Source: Nemorincola caseinilytica (lineage in GTDB: Bacteria > Bacteroidota > Bacteroidia > Chitinophagales > Chitinophagaceae). Taken from it: a stretch of DNA of 64,000 nt. Position numbers and translations under genes: made by a program. Under the pieces are notes generated by a model. It did no database searches. It saw nothing but the letters and a program-made list of their open reading frames with translations, and was not told where the DNA came from. The stretch is from contig NZ_BAABFA010000018.1 of assembly GCF_039540515.1 (NCBI RefSeq), positions 84,593 to 148,592 of the forward strand, read 5' to 3'. The number at the start of each line of letters is the position of its first letter. Position 1 is the stretch's first letter. Positions 25,671-34,657 of this stretch are shown here, in pieces.

Positions 25671-28187
25671 ATGGAAGAGCAGGATATGTTCGCCGGGCAG
25701 GGCTCGGCAATGATCAATGAGATGTACCAGAACTGGTTTCTGGATTATGCCAGCTATGTGATACTGGAGCGTGCGGTGCCGGCCGTAGAGGACGGCCTGA
25801 AGCCGGTGCAGCGTCGCATACTGCATGCGATGAAGGAGATGGATGATGGCCGCTTCAACAAGGTGGCCAATATAATAGGGCAGAGCATGCAGTACCACCC
25901 GCATGGCGATGCATCGATAGGGGATGCCATAGTAGGCCTGGGCCAGAAAGACCTGCTGATAGAGACACAGGGTAACTGGGGCGATGTGCGCACGGGCGAC
26001 AGCGCTGCGGCTGCGCGATATATAGAGGCGCGCCTGTCGAAATTCGCACTGGAGGTGGCCTTCAATGCCAAGACGACGGAGTGGCAACTGAGCTATGACG
26101 GCAGGAAGAACGAGCCGGTGACGCTGCCCATGAAGTTCCCCCTACTGCTGGCACAGGGTACGGAGGGGATAGCTGTGGGCCTGAGCACCAAGATATTGCC
26201 CCACAACTTCTGCGAGATAATAGATGCGGCCATAAAGCACCTGAAAGGCAGGAAATTCGAGCTGTTCCCCGATTTTCTGACGGGGGGCATGATAGATGTG
26301 AGCAACTATAACGATGGCGCGCGCGGCGGCAAGGTGCGCGTAAGGGCAAGGATAGAGGAGGTGGACAAGAAGTCGCTGGTGATAAAGGATGTGCCGTATG
26401 GCATCACCACATCGTCGCTGGTAGATAGTATACTGAAAGCCAATGACTCGGGGAAGATCAAGATAAAGAGCGTGACCGATAATACGGCCAAGGATGTGGA
26501 GTTGATGGTGCAACTGGCTCCCGGTGTATCGACCAACCAGACAATAGATGCGCTGTATGCCTTTACAGATTGCGAAATAAGCATATCGCCGAACGCATGT
26601 ATCATCATAGACGATAGGCCGCACTTCGTGGGGGCGTCGGACCTGCTGAAACACTCGGTGCAGCATACGAAGGCCCTGCTGCTGCGCGAGCTGGAAATAA
26701 AGCTGGGCGAACTGGAGGACGACTGGCATTATTCGTCGCTGGAGAAGATATTCATAGAGAAGCGCATATACCGCGACATAGAGGAGCAGACCACCTGGGA
26801 AGGTGTGATAGCAGCCATAGATAAGGGATTGAAGTCCTATAAAAAGCTATTCCGCAGGGAGATAACGCAGGAAGATATAGTGCGCCTGACGGAAATAAGG
26901 ATAAAGAGGATAAGTAAGTATGACTCCTTCAAGGCCGATGAGCACATAAAGGGTGTGGAGGCCAGCATAGAGGAGGTAAAGGGCAACATAGCCAACCTGA
27001 ACGACTTTGCGATACGCTACTACGAGAACCTGCTGAAGAAATATGGCAAGGGCAGGGAGCGCAAAACAGAGATACGCCCCTTTGAGACCATACAGGCCAC
27101 GGTGGTGGCGATAGCCAATACTAAGCTGTATGTGAACTATAAGGAGGGCTTCATAGGTACGGGACTGAAGAAGGATGAATTCGCCTTCGACTGCTCGGAC
27201 CTGGACCATATAATTGCCTTCAGGAGGGATGGGAAGATGACGGTGACGAAGGTGGCCGACAAGACCTTTGTGGGCAAGGACATCATACATATAGCTGTTT
27301 TCCAGAAGAACGACGAGCGCACCACATACAATATGATGTATATGGATGGCAAGACGGGTATCACCTACGCCAAGCGCTTTAACGTGACGGGCGTGACACG
27401 AGATAAGGAGTACGACCTGAGCCGCGGCAACCCGGGCAGCAAGGTACACTACCTGACGGCCAACCCGAACGGCGAGGCCGAATCGGTGACGGTGACACTG
27501 CTGCCGAGCAGCAAGGCAAGGACGAAGACATTCGACTACTACTTTGAGGAACTGGAGATAAAGGGGCGCAGCGCCATGGGCAACCAGGTGACGAAGTACC
27601 CTGTGCGCGGTGTGCGGCTGAAGGAGAAGGGCCGATCGACCCTATCGGCGCCGCAGATATGGTATGACGACAGTGTGGGCAGGCTGAACAAGGACGGGCA
27701 CGGTATGGTGCTGGGCCGGTTCGACGAGACAGACCGCATAATAGTATTCTACAAGGATGGAACGTACGAGGTGACGAGCTTTGACATAACCAACAGGTAT
27801 GATGCGGATAATGTGGTGCTGATAGACAAGTTCCACCCGGAAAAGGTAGTGACGGCTATATACTTTGATGCAAAGAACAAGCAGTTCAACGTGAAGCGTT
27901 TTGTGATAGAGAGCCAGACACTAAAGAGCAGGTATACCTTTATAAAGGATGGCGAGGGCAACTACCTGGAACTGGTGACCCTGCAACAGGAACCCGTGGT
28001 GATAGTGCGTACCGGCAAGAAGAAGACAGAGCTGAAGGAGGAGATAGTGGCCCTGCACGAGACAGTAGATATAACCGGCTGGAAGACGGTAGGCAGCTAC
28101 CTGGCGGCAGACGATATGAAGGAGCTGTCGCTGCTGCCCGATGCGGGCGAGGATGCGTCGCAGCGAGAGGCGCCGACCTTGTTCTAA
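25671..28187 (+). CDS. parC: DNA topoisomerase IV subunit A
   Basis: 838 aa. The breakage-reunion domain begins YASYVILERAVPAVEDGLKPVQRRIL and carries the catalytic Tyr117 in AARYIEARLSKF. A coiled region and a C-terminal set of beta-pinwheel blades follow (about residues 480-800). Together with ParE it decatenates daughter chromosomes. The lack of the gyrase GyrA-box and the overall shape fit the Bacteroidota ParC type better than GyrA. parE is not in this window. The ATG at 25671 directly follows a heptamer array; the Met codons at 25686 and 25710 are alternative starts, since the conserved part begins only at about residue 17. Confidence 0.93.
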   Translation: MEEQDMFAGQGSAMINEMYQNWFLDYASYVILERAVPAVEDGLKPVQRRILHAMKEMDDGRFNKVANIIGQSMQYHPHGDASIGDAIVGLGQKDLLIETQGNWGDVRTGDSAAAARYIEARLSKFALEVAFNAKTTEWQLSYDGRKNEPVTLPMKFPLLLAQGTEGIAVGLSTKILPHNFCEIIDAAIKHLKGRKFELFPDFLTGGMIDVSNYNDGARGGKVRVRARIEEVDKKSLVIKDVPYGITTSSLVDSILKANDSGKIKIKSVTDNTAKDVELMVQLAPGVSTNQTIDALYAFTDCEISISPNACIIIDDRPHFVGASDLLKHSVQHTKALLLRELEIKLGELEDDWHYSSLEKIFIEKRIYRDIEEQTTWEGVIAAIDKGLKSYKKLFRREITQEDIVRLTEIRIKRISKYDSFKADEHIKGVEASIEEVKGNIANLNDFAIRYYENLLKKYGKGRERKTEIRPFETIQATVVAIANTKLYVNYKEGFIGTGLKKDEFAFDCSDLDHIIAFRRDGKMTVTKVADKTFVGKDIIHIAVFQKNDERTTYNMMYMDGKTGITYAKRFNVTGVTRDKEYDLSRGNPGSKVHYLTANPNGEAESVTVTLLPSSKARTKTFDYYFEELEIKGRSAMGNQVTKYPVRGVRLKEKGRSTLSAPQIWYDDSVGRLNKDGHGMVLGRFDETDRIIVFYKDGTYEVTSFDITNRYDADNVVLIDKFHPEKVVTAIYFDAKNKQFNVKRFVIESQTLKSRYTFIKDGEGNYLELVTLQQEPVVIVRTGKKKTELKEEIVALHETVDITGWKTVGSYLAADDMKELSLLPDAGEDASQREAPTLF

Positions 28188-28357
28188 GTGCGGAGGAACA
28201 GAAGGGGAGATGGGGAGTGAGCACAGGAAAAACAGTGCGGGCAAGCAGTAGATGTAAGCTAGGATAGTTGTAAGGTGTTTCTTTACAAAATTGATTACCT
28301 TCACACATATTTTGAACCCTGCCATAAAAGCAGGGTAATGTAAGCTGTATACGCTCA

Positions 28358-28969
28358 ATGAAAAAGGTAGAACTCGAGATAGTTGCATTGTCTCACAGCA
28401 TCACACAGACCCATTCTTATGCAGTAGTGCTTGGCGAGGTGGATGGCATGCGCCGGCTGCCGATAGTGATAGGAGGTTTTGAGGCGCAGGCGATAGCCGT
28501 GGCACTGGAACGTATGCAGCCCAGCAGGCCGCTGACACATGACCTTTTCGCAAATTTCATGGAGACCTTCAGTATAGAACTGACGGAGGTGATCATCTAC
28601 AAGCTGGAGGAAGGCGTGTTCTTTGCGAAGCTGATATGCCGCAACAGCGATATAATAACCGAGATAGACTCGCGCACATCGGACGCACTGGCACTGGCCG
28701 TGCGTGCCAATTGCCGTATATATACCTATGAGAACATCATAGATGCCGCAGGGCTGTACCTGGAGAACGAAGAGAGCGTAGAGCCTGCCGCTAATGAGGC
28801 CGCCAAGGCGGCAGATGTGCCGGTGAGTAACAAGAGCAAGACCGATCCCGACATGAAGAACATGTCTCTGGACGAGCTGAACAAGCTGCTGCAGACCGTG
28901 CTGGAGCAGGAAGATTATGTACGCGCCATACATATACGAGACGAGATAAACAGCCGCAGGAAGAAATAA
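28358..28969 (+). CDS. Bifunctional nuclease (DUF151) with C-terminal UVR motif
   Basis: 203 aa. Residues 1-140 match the bifunctional nuclease family: VELEIVALSHS, LGEVDGMRRLPIVIGGFEAQ, ALERMQPSRPLTHDL and SRTSDALALAVR. After an Ala-rich linker the last 40 residues form a UvrB/UvrC-type helical motif (LDELNKLLQTVLEQEDY). Some family members cut DNA and RNA; the bacterial role is uncertain. A hairpin CCCTGC...GCAGGG sits 20 nt before the start. The GT39 gene follows 37 nt downstream, possibly in one transcript. Confidence 0.92.
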   Translation: MKKVELEIVALSHSITQTHSYAVVLGEVDGMRRLPIVIGGFEAQAIAVALERMQPSRPLTHDLFANFMETFSIELTEVIIYKLEEGVFFAKLICRNSDIITEIDSRTSDALALAVRANCRIYTYENIIDAAGLYLENEESVEPAANEAAKAADVPVSNKSKTDPDMKNMSLDELNKLLQTVLEQEDYVRAIHIRDEINSRRKK

Positions 28970-29005
28970 GCTGCGGCTTCAGCCCCCTTTCAATGCCCAC
29001 ACCTT

Positions 29006-30580
29006 ATGGCTGGTAGCTTCAAAGACAGATGGCCTTTACTGGTAGTGCTGTGTGTCTTTGTGGCGCTGAAGATCCCTCATTTATCGCACCCTTATTACTG
29101 GGATGAGAGCTGGCCCTATGCCACCGCCATAAAGGCGCTGCACGACCATGGCATCAGCCTGATGCCCAATGCCATAGATCCCGAGATATCGCGCGGGCAC
29201 CCGCTTTTTTTTCATGCCCTGGGCGCTGCGTGGATGAAGGTCTTCGGCCCGTCGCATGTATCCATGCATTCCTTTGCGCTGGTTATATCGCTGCTGTTCC
29301 TGTGGCTGGTGTATGAGGCTGGCCTGCGGCTGTTCAACATGCGTGTGGCGGTGATGGCGTTGGTGCTGGTGGCATCGCAGGAGCTTTTCTTTGTACAATC
29401 ATCGATGGTATTGCTGGAGATGCTGGTGGCTTTACTGGGCTTTGCTGCTATGTACTACTATGTAAGGGCGCGGTATGTGCTGGCTTCGTTGTGCCTGGCC
29501 ATGCTGTTCTATACCAAGGAGAGCGGCCTGATAGTGGGCTTTGTGCTGGGTATAGATGCATTGACAGGCCTGTGGCGCGGGCGGGAGCACCGTAAAGATA
29601 CCATAGCGCGTATACTGTGCGTGGGCATACCCACGGTATTGGCGGGCGTTTTCTTCCTGCTGAACAAGCTGCTGCATGGGTGGTATATTTTTCCATTCTA
29701 TGCCAGCATCATGGAAAGGCGGTGGGACGTGCTATGGTACAGGTTCCACATAGGGTGTGTGAGCGATGAGCTGTATACCAGCTATAAATACATCTATTAC
29801 CTGCTGCTGGCCATACTGGCGACAATAACAGCTATCAGATACCGGAAATGGCGCTACCTGAGCATACTGCTGCTGGTGGTGCTGGTCTTTTACATGGTGA
29901 ACGATATGCGTACCGGGCGGCTGATGCCCAGTGTGCCTTTCTTTATTGTCTTTAGTGCATCGTGGGGGTTTGTGGTATGGCAGTATGCGCACCGGTCGGT
30001 ATTTGCGCAGATGCAGCAGCGCAGGATGCTGGTGCTGACGGGAGGGCTGGTGTTCTGTTTCATGCTGTATTCTACCTTCAACTACTATACCTACAGGTAT
30101 ATGCTGCTGTCTATAATTCCCATGCTGTTCATAGCTGCAGCATTGTTCGATCATTTTGCGGGTATGCTGCACAGGAGCGTGTATTATCTGTGTTTCGTGG
30201 TGTTCGGTATCACATCTTATGTGGCGTACAGCACCAATGAGGGTTTCGGTGATGACGACCTCGGCGCTTATGACGGTATGGATGTGCAGCAGCATGTGGT
30301 AGATGTGCTGGAGAAGGGTGGATATTACGATAGCAATGTAGGTACAGCGTCGTTCGTATCGCGGCAGCACCTGCTGGATCCTGCTACGGGTTACCTGGGG
30401 GGACAAAGGACGTTCCGCACGGTGCGCTGGGATATAGACGAAAGAACGGACATTGCCGTATTTACCAATATAGAGCCCGATGGCAGGCGCGAAGTGATAA
30501 TGAAGGACCCTGCGTACGAGCTGATGGACAGATATGAGAAAGGCAGGGTGTGGAGCGAGATATACCGCAGGAGGAGGTAA
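29006..30580 (+). CDS. GT39/ArnT-like membrane glycosyltransferase
   Basis: 524 aa with an N-terminal membrane helix (LLVVLCVFVALKIP) and about ten more hydrophobic helices up to residue 400. The first periplasmic loop has the acidic YYWDESWPYA motif where dolichol/undecaprenyl-type GT-C enzymes hold their catalytic Asp/Glu. Such enzymes move a sugar from a lipid-phosphate donor to lipid A or a protein on the outer face of the inner membrane. The C-terminal 100 residues are soluble. The acceptor is unknown. It is convergent with the PAP2 phosphatase gene, with a REP-like hairpin between the two stop codons. Confidence 0.85.
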   Translation: MAGSFKDRWPLLVVLCVFVALKIPHLSHPYYWDESWPYATAIKALHDHGISLMPNAIDPEISRGHPLFFHALGAAWMKVFGPSHVSMHSFALVISLLFLWLVYEAGLRLFNMRVAVMALVLVASQELFFVQSSMVLLEMLVALLGFAAMYYYVRARYVLASLCLAMLFYTKESGLIVGFVLGIDALTGLWRGREHRKDTIARILCVGIPTVLAGVFFLLNKLLHGWYIFPFYASIMERRWDVLWYRFHIGCVSDELYTSYKYIYYLLLAILATITAIRYRKWRYLSILLLVVLVFYMVNDMRTGRLMPSVPFFIVFSASWGFVVWQYAHRSVFAQMQQRRMLVLTGGLVFCFMLYSTFNYYTYRYMLLSIIPMLFIAAALFDHFAGMLHRSVYYLCFVVFGITSYVAYSTNEGFGDDDLGAYDGMDVQQHVVDVLEKGGYYDSNVGTASFVSRQHLLDPATGYLGGQRTFRTVRWDIDERTDIAVFTNIEPDGRREVIMKDPAYELMDRYEKGRVWSEIYRRRR

Positions 30581-30614
30581 GCCCCCTCCCGACCTCCCCC
30601 AAGGGGAGGAGATA
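30580..30614. repeat. REP-like hairpin repeat, copy 3
   Basis: AGCCCCCTCCCGACC, then CCCCCAAGGGG and AGGAGATAGG. It occupies nearly all of the gap between two convergent genes and may act as a bidirectional terminator. Confidence 0.75.
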
Positions 30615-30626
30615 GGATGCCCGTAT

Positions 30627-31202
30627 CTATGTCAGCTTCAGTTTCCTGTTGAATATGGTGCCGGTGAGCATGCCGATGCATACACCAAGTATGCCGCCGC
30701 AAAATACATCGAGCGGGTAGTGGACGCCTACATATACCTGGGCATAGGCTACTATGGTGGCCCAGAGGAGGGCTGCGGGCCATACCCAGCGGGCAAAGCG
30801 CCCGAGCGTGATGCCAGTAAAAATGGCCAATGCAAAGTGATTGGTGGCGTGTGATGACGGGAAACTCTTGCCCCCGCCGCAAGGCACTATGATGTGTACT
30901 ATACCTGAAAAATAAGGGTCGTTGCAGGGGCGTATGCGGCCAAAGAGCGGCTTGAGCAGGGAGGCGCTCACCTGGTCGCCGATACCGAAGGTGATGAGAA
31001 ATGTGGCGCACCACAGCCAGCCATTGCGCCCGAACCTGCGCGGCATGAACAGCAGCAGGAACAGGTAGAGGGGCGACCAGGTCCACTGGTTACGGATGAA
31101 GGGCATGACCACATCAAGAACGTCGTTGTGCCAGCGCACATTGAGGTAACCCCACACCATGTGGTCTACCTGCAATATCTTTTCTACGAGGGCGTTAGCC
31201 AT
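30627..31202 (-). CDS. PAP2 family membrane phosphatase
   Basis: 191 aa with about five membrane helices. The three phosphatase motifs are present: KPLFGRIRPC (KX6RP), SFPSSHAT (PSGH type, catalytic His) and VYVGVHYPLDV (third motif with His and Asp). The family removes phosphate from lipids such as undecaprenyl pyrophosphate, phosphatidylglycerol phosphate or lipid A. The start overlaps the end of the methyltransferase gene by 8 nt, so the two are translationally coupled. The substrate cannot be decided from the sequence. Confidence 0.9.
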   Translation of the reverse strand: MANALVEKILQVDHMVWGYLNVRWHNDVLDVVMPFIRNQWTWSPLYLFLLLFMPRRFGRNGWLWCATFLITFGIGDQVSASLLKPLFGRIRPCNDPYFSGIVHIIVPCGGGKSFPSSHATNHFALAIFTGITLGRFARWVWPAALLWATIVAYAQVYVGVHYPLDVFCGGILGVCIGMLTGTIFNRKLKLT

Positions 31203-31929
31203 TTTTCTTTTTGAAGATCATGATGAGGCGGGGTGAGTCGGCAGGATGATAGGAATCGAGCATATAGTTTCCGAAGGTGCCTACCAGCGACATGCCGGCA
31301 GTACGGAACATGTGCGTGAAATCGGCCAGGGAGAAGGCCGCCACGCTTTCGGTATAGTGCTTTGGCTTGCCATCGGCATCCTGGAAGCGGATGTCCTTTA
31401 TAAAATGGTTGCGCACGAAGCTGCGCACTATATGAAAATTGTAATTGCCCCTGTTTATGGTCTCTTCGGGTACAAGATTGGCATGTACGAATTCGGGGTT
31501 CAGGTAATCTATGACCAATAGGCCACCCGGTCTTAGTGCGCCCGCGAAGGTCTTGGCGGCCAGTATGTGGTCGCGGTCGTGGGCGAAGTAGCCGAAGCTG
31601 GTAAAGAAATTGAACGCCAGATCGAAGTAATTGGTGTAGAACGGCAGCCGCATATCGTGTACGAAGAAATGCAGGTGGTCGTCCTCGAAAGCCTTGGCGG
31701 CCGTGATGCTGGCGCGCGATATATCGATGCCTGTGACCTCATAGCCATGTTCGGCCAGTTGACGGGCAAAGCGGCCAGAGCCACAGGCTATATCCAGCAT
31801 GCGGCAGCCGGGCTGGGGCTGCAGGTATGCCAGCAATTCTTCTACGAATTCCTGCGCTTCCAGCTCGTCCCTGTTCTGGTACAGTATCTTATAATAAGGG
31901 GAGTCGAACCAATTCTCGAACCAATCCAT
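31195..31929 (-). CDS. Class I SAM-dependent methyltransferase
   Basis: 244 aa from the ATG at 31929, which starts MDWFENWFDSPYYKILY; this is the conserved beginning of a common Bacteroidota methyltransferase. The longer open frame would add 32 unconvincing residues. A minus-strand -7 element (CAAAAGTA at 31954-31961, i.e. TACTTTTG) lies 25 nt upstream. SAM binding is shown by MLDIACGSGRFARQLA and VTGIDIS. It ends inside the start of the PAP2 gene, so they form an operon. The methyl acceptor is unknown. Confidence 0.9.
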   Translation of the reverse strand: MDWFENWFDSPYYKILYQNRDELEAQEFVEELLAYLQPQPGCRMLDIACGSGRFARQLAEHGYEVTGIDISRASITAAKAFEDDHLHFFVHDMRLPFYTNYFDLAFNFFTSFGYFAHDRDHILAAKTFAGALRPGGLLVIDYLNPEFVHANLVPEETINRGNYNFHIVRSFVRNHFIKDIRFQDADGKPKHYTESVAAFSLADFTHMFRTAGMSLVGTFGNYMLDSYHPADSPRLIMIFKKKNG

Positions 31930-31969
31930 TGAGTGTATCAAATGATCTGCGCTCAAAAGTAGTGCATTA

Positions 31970-32470
31970 TTACCTGAATGATATATTGCAGCGGTTGTAG
32001 AATTCGCGGATGGGCCCGGATACACTATCTAGTCCGGCCTCTATGCGCCATTTGTACTCTACACCATCTATGCGCGCCCTTATATCGGCATAGCCGGCAT
32101 CGGGCAGCTCTGTACCGATGGTAGTATTGTTGAGCGCCTTTAGTTCGGTGGGTATGGAGTGAGGAAGGTCGGCCACGCTATTGTATTGGTCCTCGGGGCA
32201 TCGGGTATTGAAATCGAACTGATCGAGACCGGGAGGTGGGGCCTGCATGCGCTGTGTGGCATCTTTGCGAAGCTGGCCATTGTTGACAAGGAAGTAATTG
32301 GCATGGGCGTCGGGAGTGGTAAAACCACCCAGGCGGCCATATATGAAATGGTCGCCGAGAATGGGGTAGCGACCCGTGGGCTTGTGACAGGCAGAGAATA
32401 CCATGCCGCAGACAAGCAGCACTATAGCTATGAGCGAGATGCGGAACCGGGATGAGCCTATGAGTGGCAT
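31970..32470 (-). CDS. Small lipoprotein, unknown function
   Basis: 166 aa from the ATG at 32470. The N-terminus has basic residues, a hydrophobic stretch and a lipobox (V-F-S-A-C-H) with Cys27. The upstream part of the open frame runs through a REP-like repeat and is not coding. The mature protein starts HKPTGRYPILGDHFIYGRLGG and has no recognised family. It is about 40 nt before the methyltransferase start but separated by that gene's own -7 element, so co-transcription is uncertain. Confidence 0.7.
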   Translation of the reverse strand: MPLIGSSRFRISLIAIVLLVCGMVFSACHKPTGRYPILGDHFIYGRLGGFTTPDAHANYFLVNNGQLRKDATQRMQAPPPGLDQFDFNTRCPEDQYNSVADLPHSIPTELKALNNTTIGTELPDAGYADIRARIDGVEYKWRIEAGLDSVSGPIREFYNRCNISFR

Positions 32471-32540
32471 GAAGGGGCTTGTATATATAGAACCAAGTAA
32501 AGTTATGGAAAAGTATACGATGTATGTGGTGGGCGGACAG

Positions 32541-32576
32541 GCACCCCTCCCCGGCCCTCCCCCGAGGGGAGGGAGC
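32541..32576. repeat. REP-like hairpin repeat, copy 4
   Basis: CACCCCTCCCCGGCCC, then TCCCCCGAGGGGAGGGAG. It lies in the divergent region between the lipoprotein and the DUF58 operon. Confidence 0.7.
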
Positions 32577-32716
32577 GCCAATGTCCGCGCACTAGCGCGG
32601 GAGTTATGAGCACAGGAGATATGCGAACGACCGAAATGCACACCAGCATTTTTGCCGGGCGCAGGATCTTTAGAAAATTTTAAGTAAAGGCATTCACTCT
32701 GATAGGGTGTAACAAT

Positions 32717-32724
32717 TATTTTTG
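32717..32724 (+). promoter_or_regulatory. -7 element TATTTTTG for the DUF58-BatA operon
   Basis: An exact TAnnTTTG match 35 nt before the ATG at 32759; no clear -33 TTG. Confidence 0.5.
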
Positions 32725-32758
32725 CGATATAACATCTATACCGGGTGCAAAGAAAGCA

Positions 32759-33628
32759 ATGACCACTGCAGAGATACTAAAGAAGGTAAGAAGGATAGAG
32801 ATAAAGACGAAAGGCCTGAGCAACCACATTTTCGCCGGGGAGTATCATTCCACTTTCAAGGGCAGGGGTATGTCGTTCAGCGAGGTGAGGGAGTATATGC
32901 CGGGAGATGATGTGAAATTCATAGACTGGAACGTGACGGCCCGTTTCTCGCATCCCTTCGTGAAGGTATTCGAGGAGGAGCGTGAGCTGATATTGATGCT
33001 GCTGGTGGATATAAGCAACAGTTCGCTCTTTGGCACCCACAAGCAGGCGAAACGTGACCTGATGACGGAGCTGGGTGCAGTGCTGGCTTTCTCTGCCACC
33101 ACCAATAATGATAAGGTGGGTGTCATCTTCTTCAGCGACAAAGTGGAGAAATACATACCGCCCAAGAAGGGCAAGGGGCATATATTGCGCATCATTCGCG
33201 AGCTGATAACGCTGGAGCCTTCGGGAAGCGGCGGGGGGACGAATGTGGGCCTGGCGCTGGAGTTTCTGAACAATGTGATGAAGAAGCGCTCGATAACGTT
33301 CTTGCTGAGCGACCTGGTGAGCACACCATATGAGCAGGCGCTGCAATTGGCCGCCCGCAAGCACGACCTGGTGGGTATACACATATACGACAAGCACGAC
33401 AAGGAGCTGCCACAGGCCGGGCTGATACAGGTAATGGATGCCGAAACGGGCAGGACACAGTGGATAGATACCGACGACAGGGGGGTAAGAATGCACTACG
33501 GCATGGCATTCGACAATAAGTATAAATATAGTGTGCAGGCCTTCAGGAAGAGTGGAGCATCGCTGCTGCATGTGCGTACCGATGAGGACCATGTGAAGGT
33601 GCTACAAGGCTACTTCAAGGGAAGGTGA
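32759..33628 (+). CDS. DUF58 domain protein of a Bat-type operon
   Basis: 289 aa, soluble. The DUF58 signature VREYMPGDDVKFIDWNVTAR is at residues about 41-60, followed by a von Willebrand-like fold (LMLLVDISNS with a MIDAS-like DxSxS). DUF58 proteins sit between a MoxR ATPase and Bat proteins in operons linked to envelope stress and aerotolerance. Here it is first in a three-gene set with a membrane protein and BatA; no moxR lies upstream in this window. The likely role is a chaperone-like adaptor for metal-dependent complex assembly, by family inference. Confidence 0.9.
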   Translation: MTTAEILKKVRRIEIKTKGLSNHIFAGEYHSTFKGRGMSFSEVREYMPGDDVKFIDWNVTARFSHPFVKVFEEERELILMLLVDISNSSLFGTHKQAKRDLMTELGAVLAFSATTNNDKVGVIFFSDKVEKYIPPKKGKGHILRIIRELITLEPSGSGGGTNVGLALEFLNNVMKKRSITFLLSDLVSTPYEQALQLAARKHDLVGIHIYDKHDKELPQAGLIQVMDAETGRTQWIDTDDRGVRMHYGMAFDNKYKYSVQAFRKSGASLLHVRTDEDHVKVLQGYFKGR

Positions 33629-33673
33629 GCTGAGGAGATCATAACTAACAAGCAAAAAACAGGAGTATAAAAG

Positions 33674-34657
33674 ATGTGGCCGGTAAGGACATATGGGTAT
33701 AAATGGCGGGCAATGTGCCAGGCGGCGCTACTGGTAGTGCTGCTGCTGGCGGGTGTAAGCCCGGCATATGCGCAGCCCGATGCAACGGTGAACACGCGGC
33801 TGGATGTACGGCAGATAATGGTGGGCGACCAGGCGCGCCTTTTCATAGAGGTAAAGAACAAGCCGGCGCTGGGTACGCTGTACTGGGCAAAGATACCCGA
33901 CACCTTCAACAAGCTGGAGGTAGTGGAGCGCGGCAAGATAGATACCCTGGTGGCGGGTGATGTGGTGACGTACAAGCAGCGCCTGTTGGTGACGGGCTTC
34001 GATTCGGGCATGTTCCGCATACCATCGTTCTTCTTTCCTATGAGAACACCTGCGGGCGACTCTTTTTATGTACAGACAGACTCCTTCGACCTGCTGGTGC
34101 AGACGGTGGCGGTAGATACGACGCAGAACTTCAAACCGATAAAGAGCATCATTTATGTAAAGCCATCGTGGCTGGACCATATATGGTACATAGTAGGCGC
34201 GCTGGCGCTGATAGTGATAACAGCACTGGTGATAGTGTACCTGGTAAAGAACAAAAAGCCCGCACCCGTAGTACCCGAGGGCCCGAAAGAGACCCTGCAG
34301 CAGCACAGCCTGCGCATGCTGAACGAACTGGAGGCAAAACAGCTATGGCAGAACCAACAGGTAAAGGAATACTACTCTGAGCTGACGGACATAGTGCGCA
34401 ACTATATAGAGGCCCGCTTTGCTACGCCTGCCATGGAGCTGACCACCGACGAGCTGCTGCACAAGGCACAGATGCACCGAGACCTGATGCCGTACTACGG
34501 CATACTATCGACCATTCTGCACACGGCCGACCTTGCGAAATTTGCGAAGGCGCAGCCTCTGCCGCAGGAGCATACCGATGCCATAGATAAGGCCAGGCAG
34601 CTTGTGGTAAGCTCTACACCTGTCATTACCGAACCCCCAACCGAAAAGACGATATGA
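33674..34657 (+). CDS. BatD/DUF4381-like membrane protein
   Basis: 327 aa. A signal peptide ends PAYAQ near residue 34. A beta-rich periplasmic domain follows (LDVRQIMVGDQARLFIEV), then one transmembrane helix at about 172-193 (WYIVGALALIVITALVIVYL). The cytoplasmic tail contains LRMLNELEAKQLWQ and YYSELTDIVRNYIEARF, the pattern of the DUF4381/BatD-type proteins of Bat operons. It lies 45 nt after DUF58 and overlaps batA by ATGA, so it is translationally coupled. The exact family name is uncertain; the membership of the operon is not. Confidence 0.8.
   Translation: MWPVRTYGYKWRAMCQAALLVVLLLAGVSPAYAQPDATVNTRLDVRQIMVGDQARLFIEVKNKPALGTLYWAKIPDTFNKLEVVERGKIDTLVAGDVVTYKQRLLVTGFDSGMFRIPSFFFPMRTPAGDSFYVQTDSFDLLVQTVAVDTTQNFKPIKSIIYVKPSWLDHIWYIVGALALIVITALVIVYLVKNKKPAPVVPEGPKETLQQHSLRMLNELEAKQLWQNQQVKEYYSELTDIVRNYIEARFATPAMELTTDELLHKAQMHRDLMPYYGILSTILHTADLAKFAKAQPLPQEHTDAIDKARQLVVSSTPVITEPPTEKTI

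Noticed and set aside
23737..25671. Possible replication origin
   Set aside because: Only two perfect DnaA boxes in 1.8 kb, no dnaA or dnaN gene nearby, and one box lies inside a dispersed repeat.
31930..32025. Longer start for the methyltransferase
   Set aside because: The extra residues precede a -7 promoter element located at 31954-31961, and the conserved protein begins at 31929.
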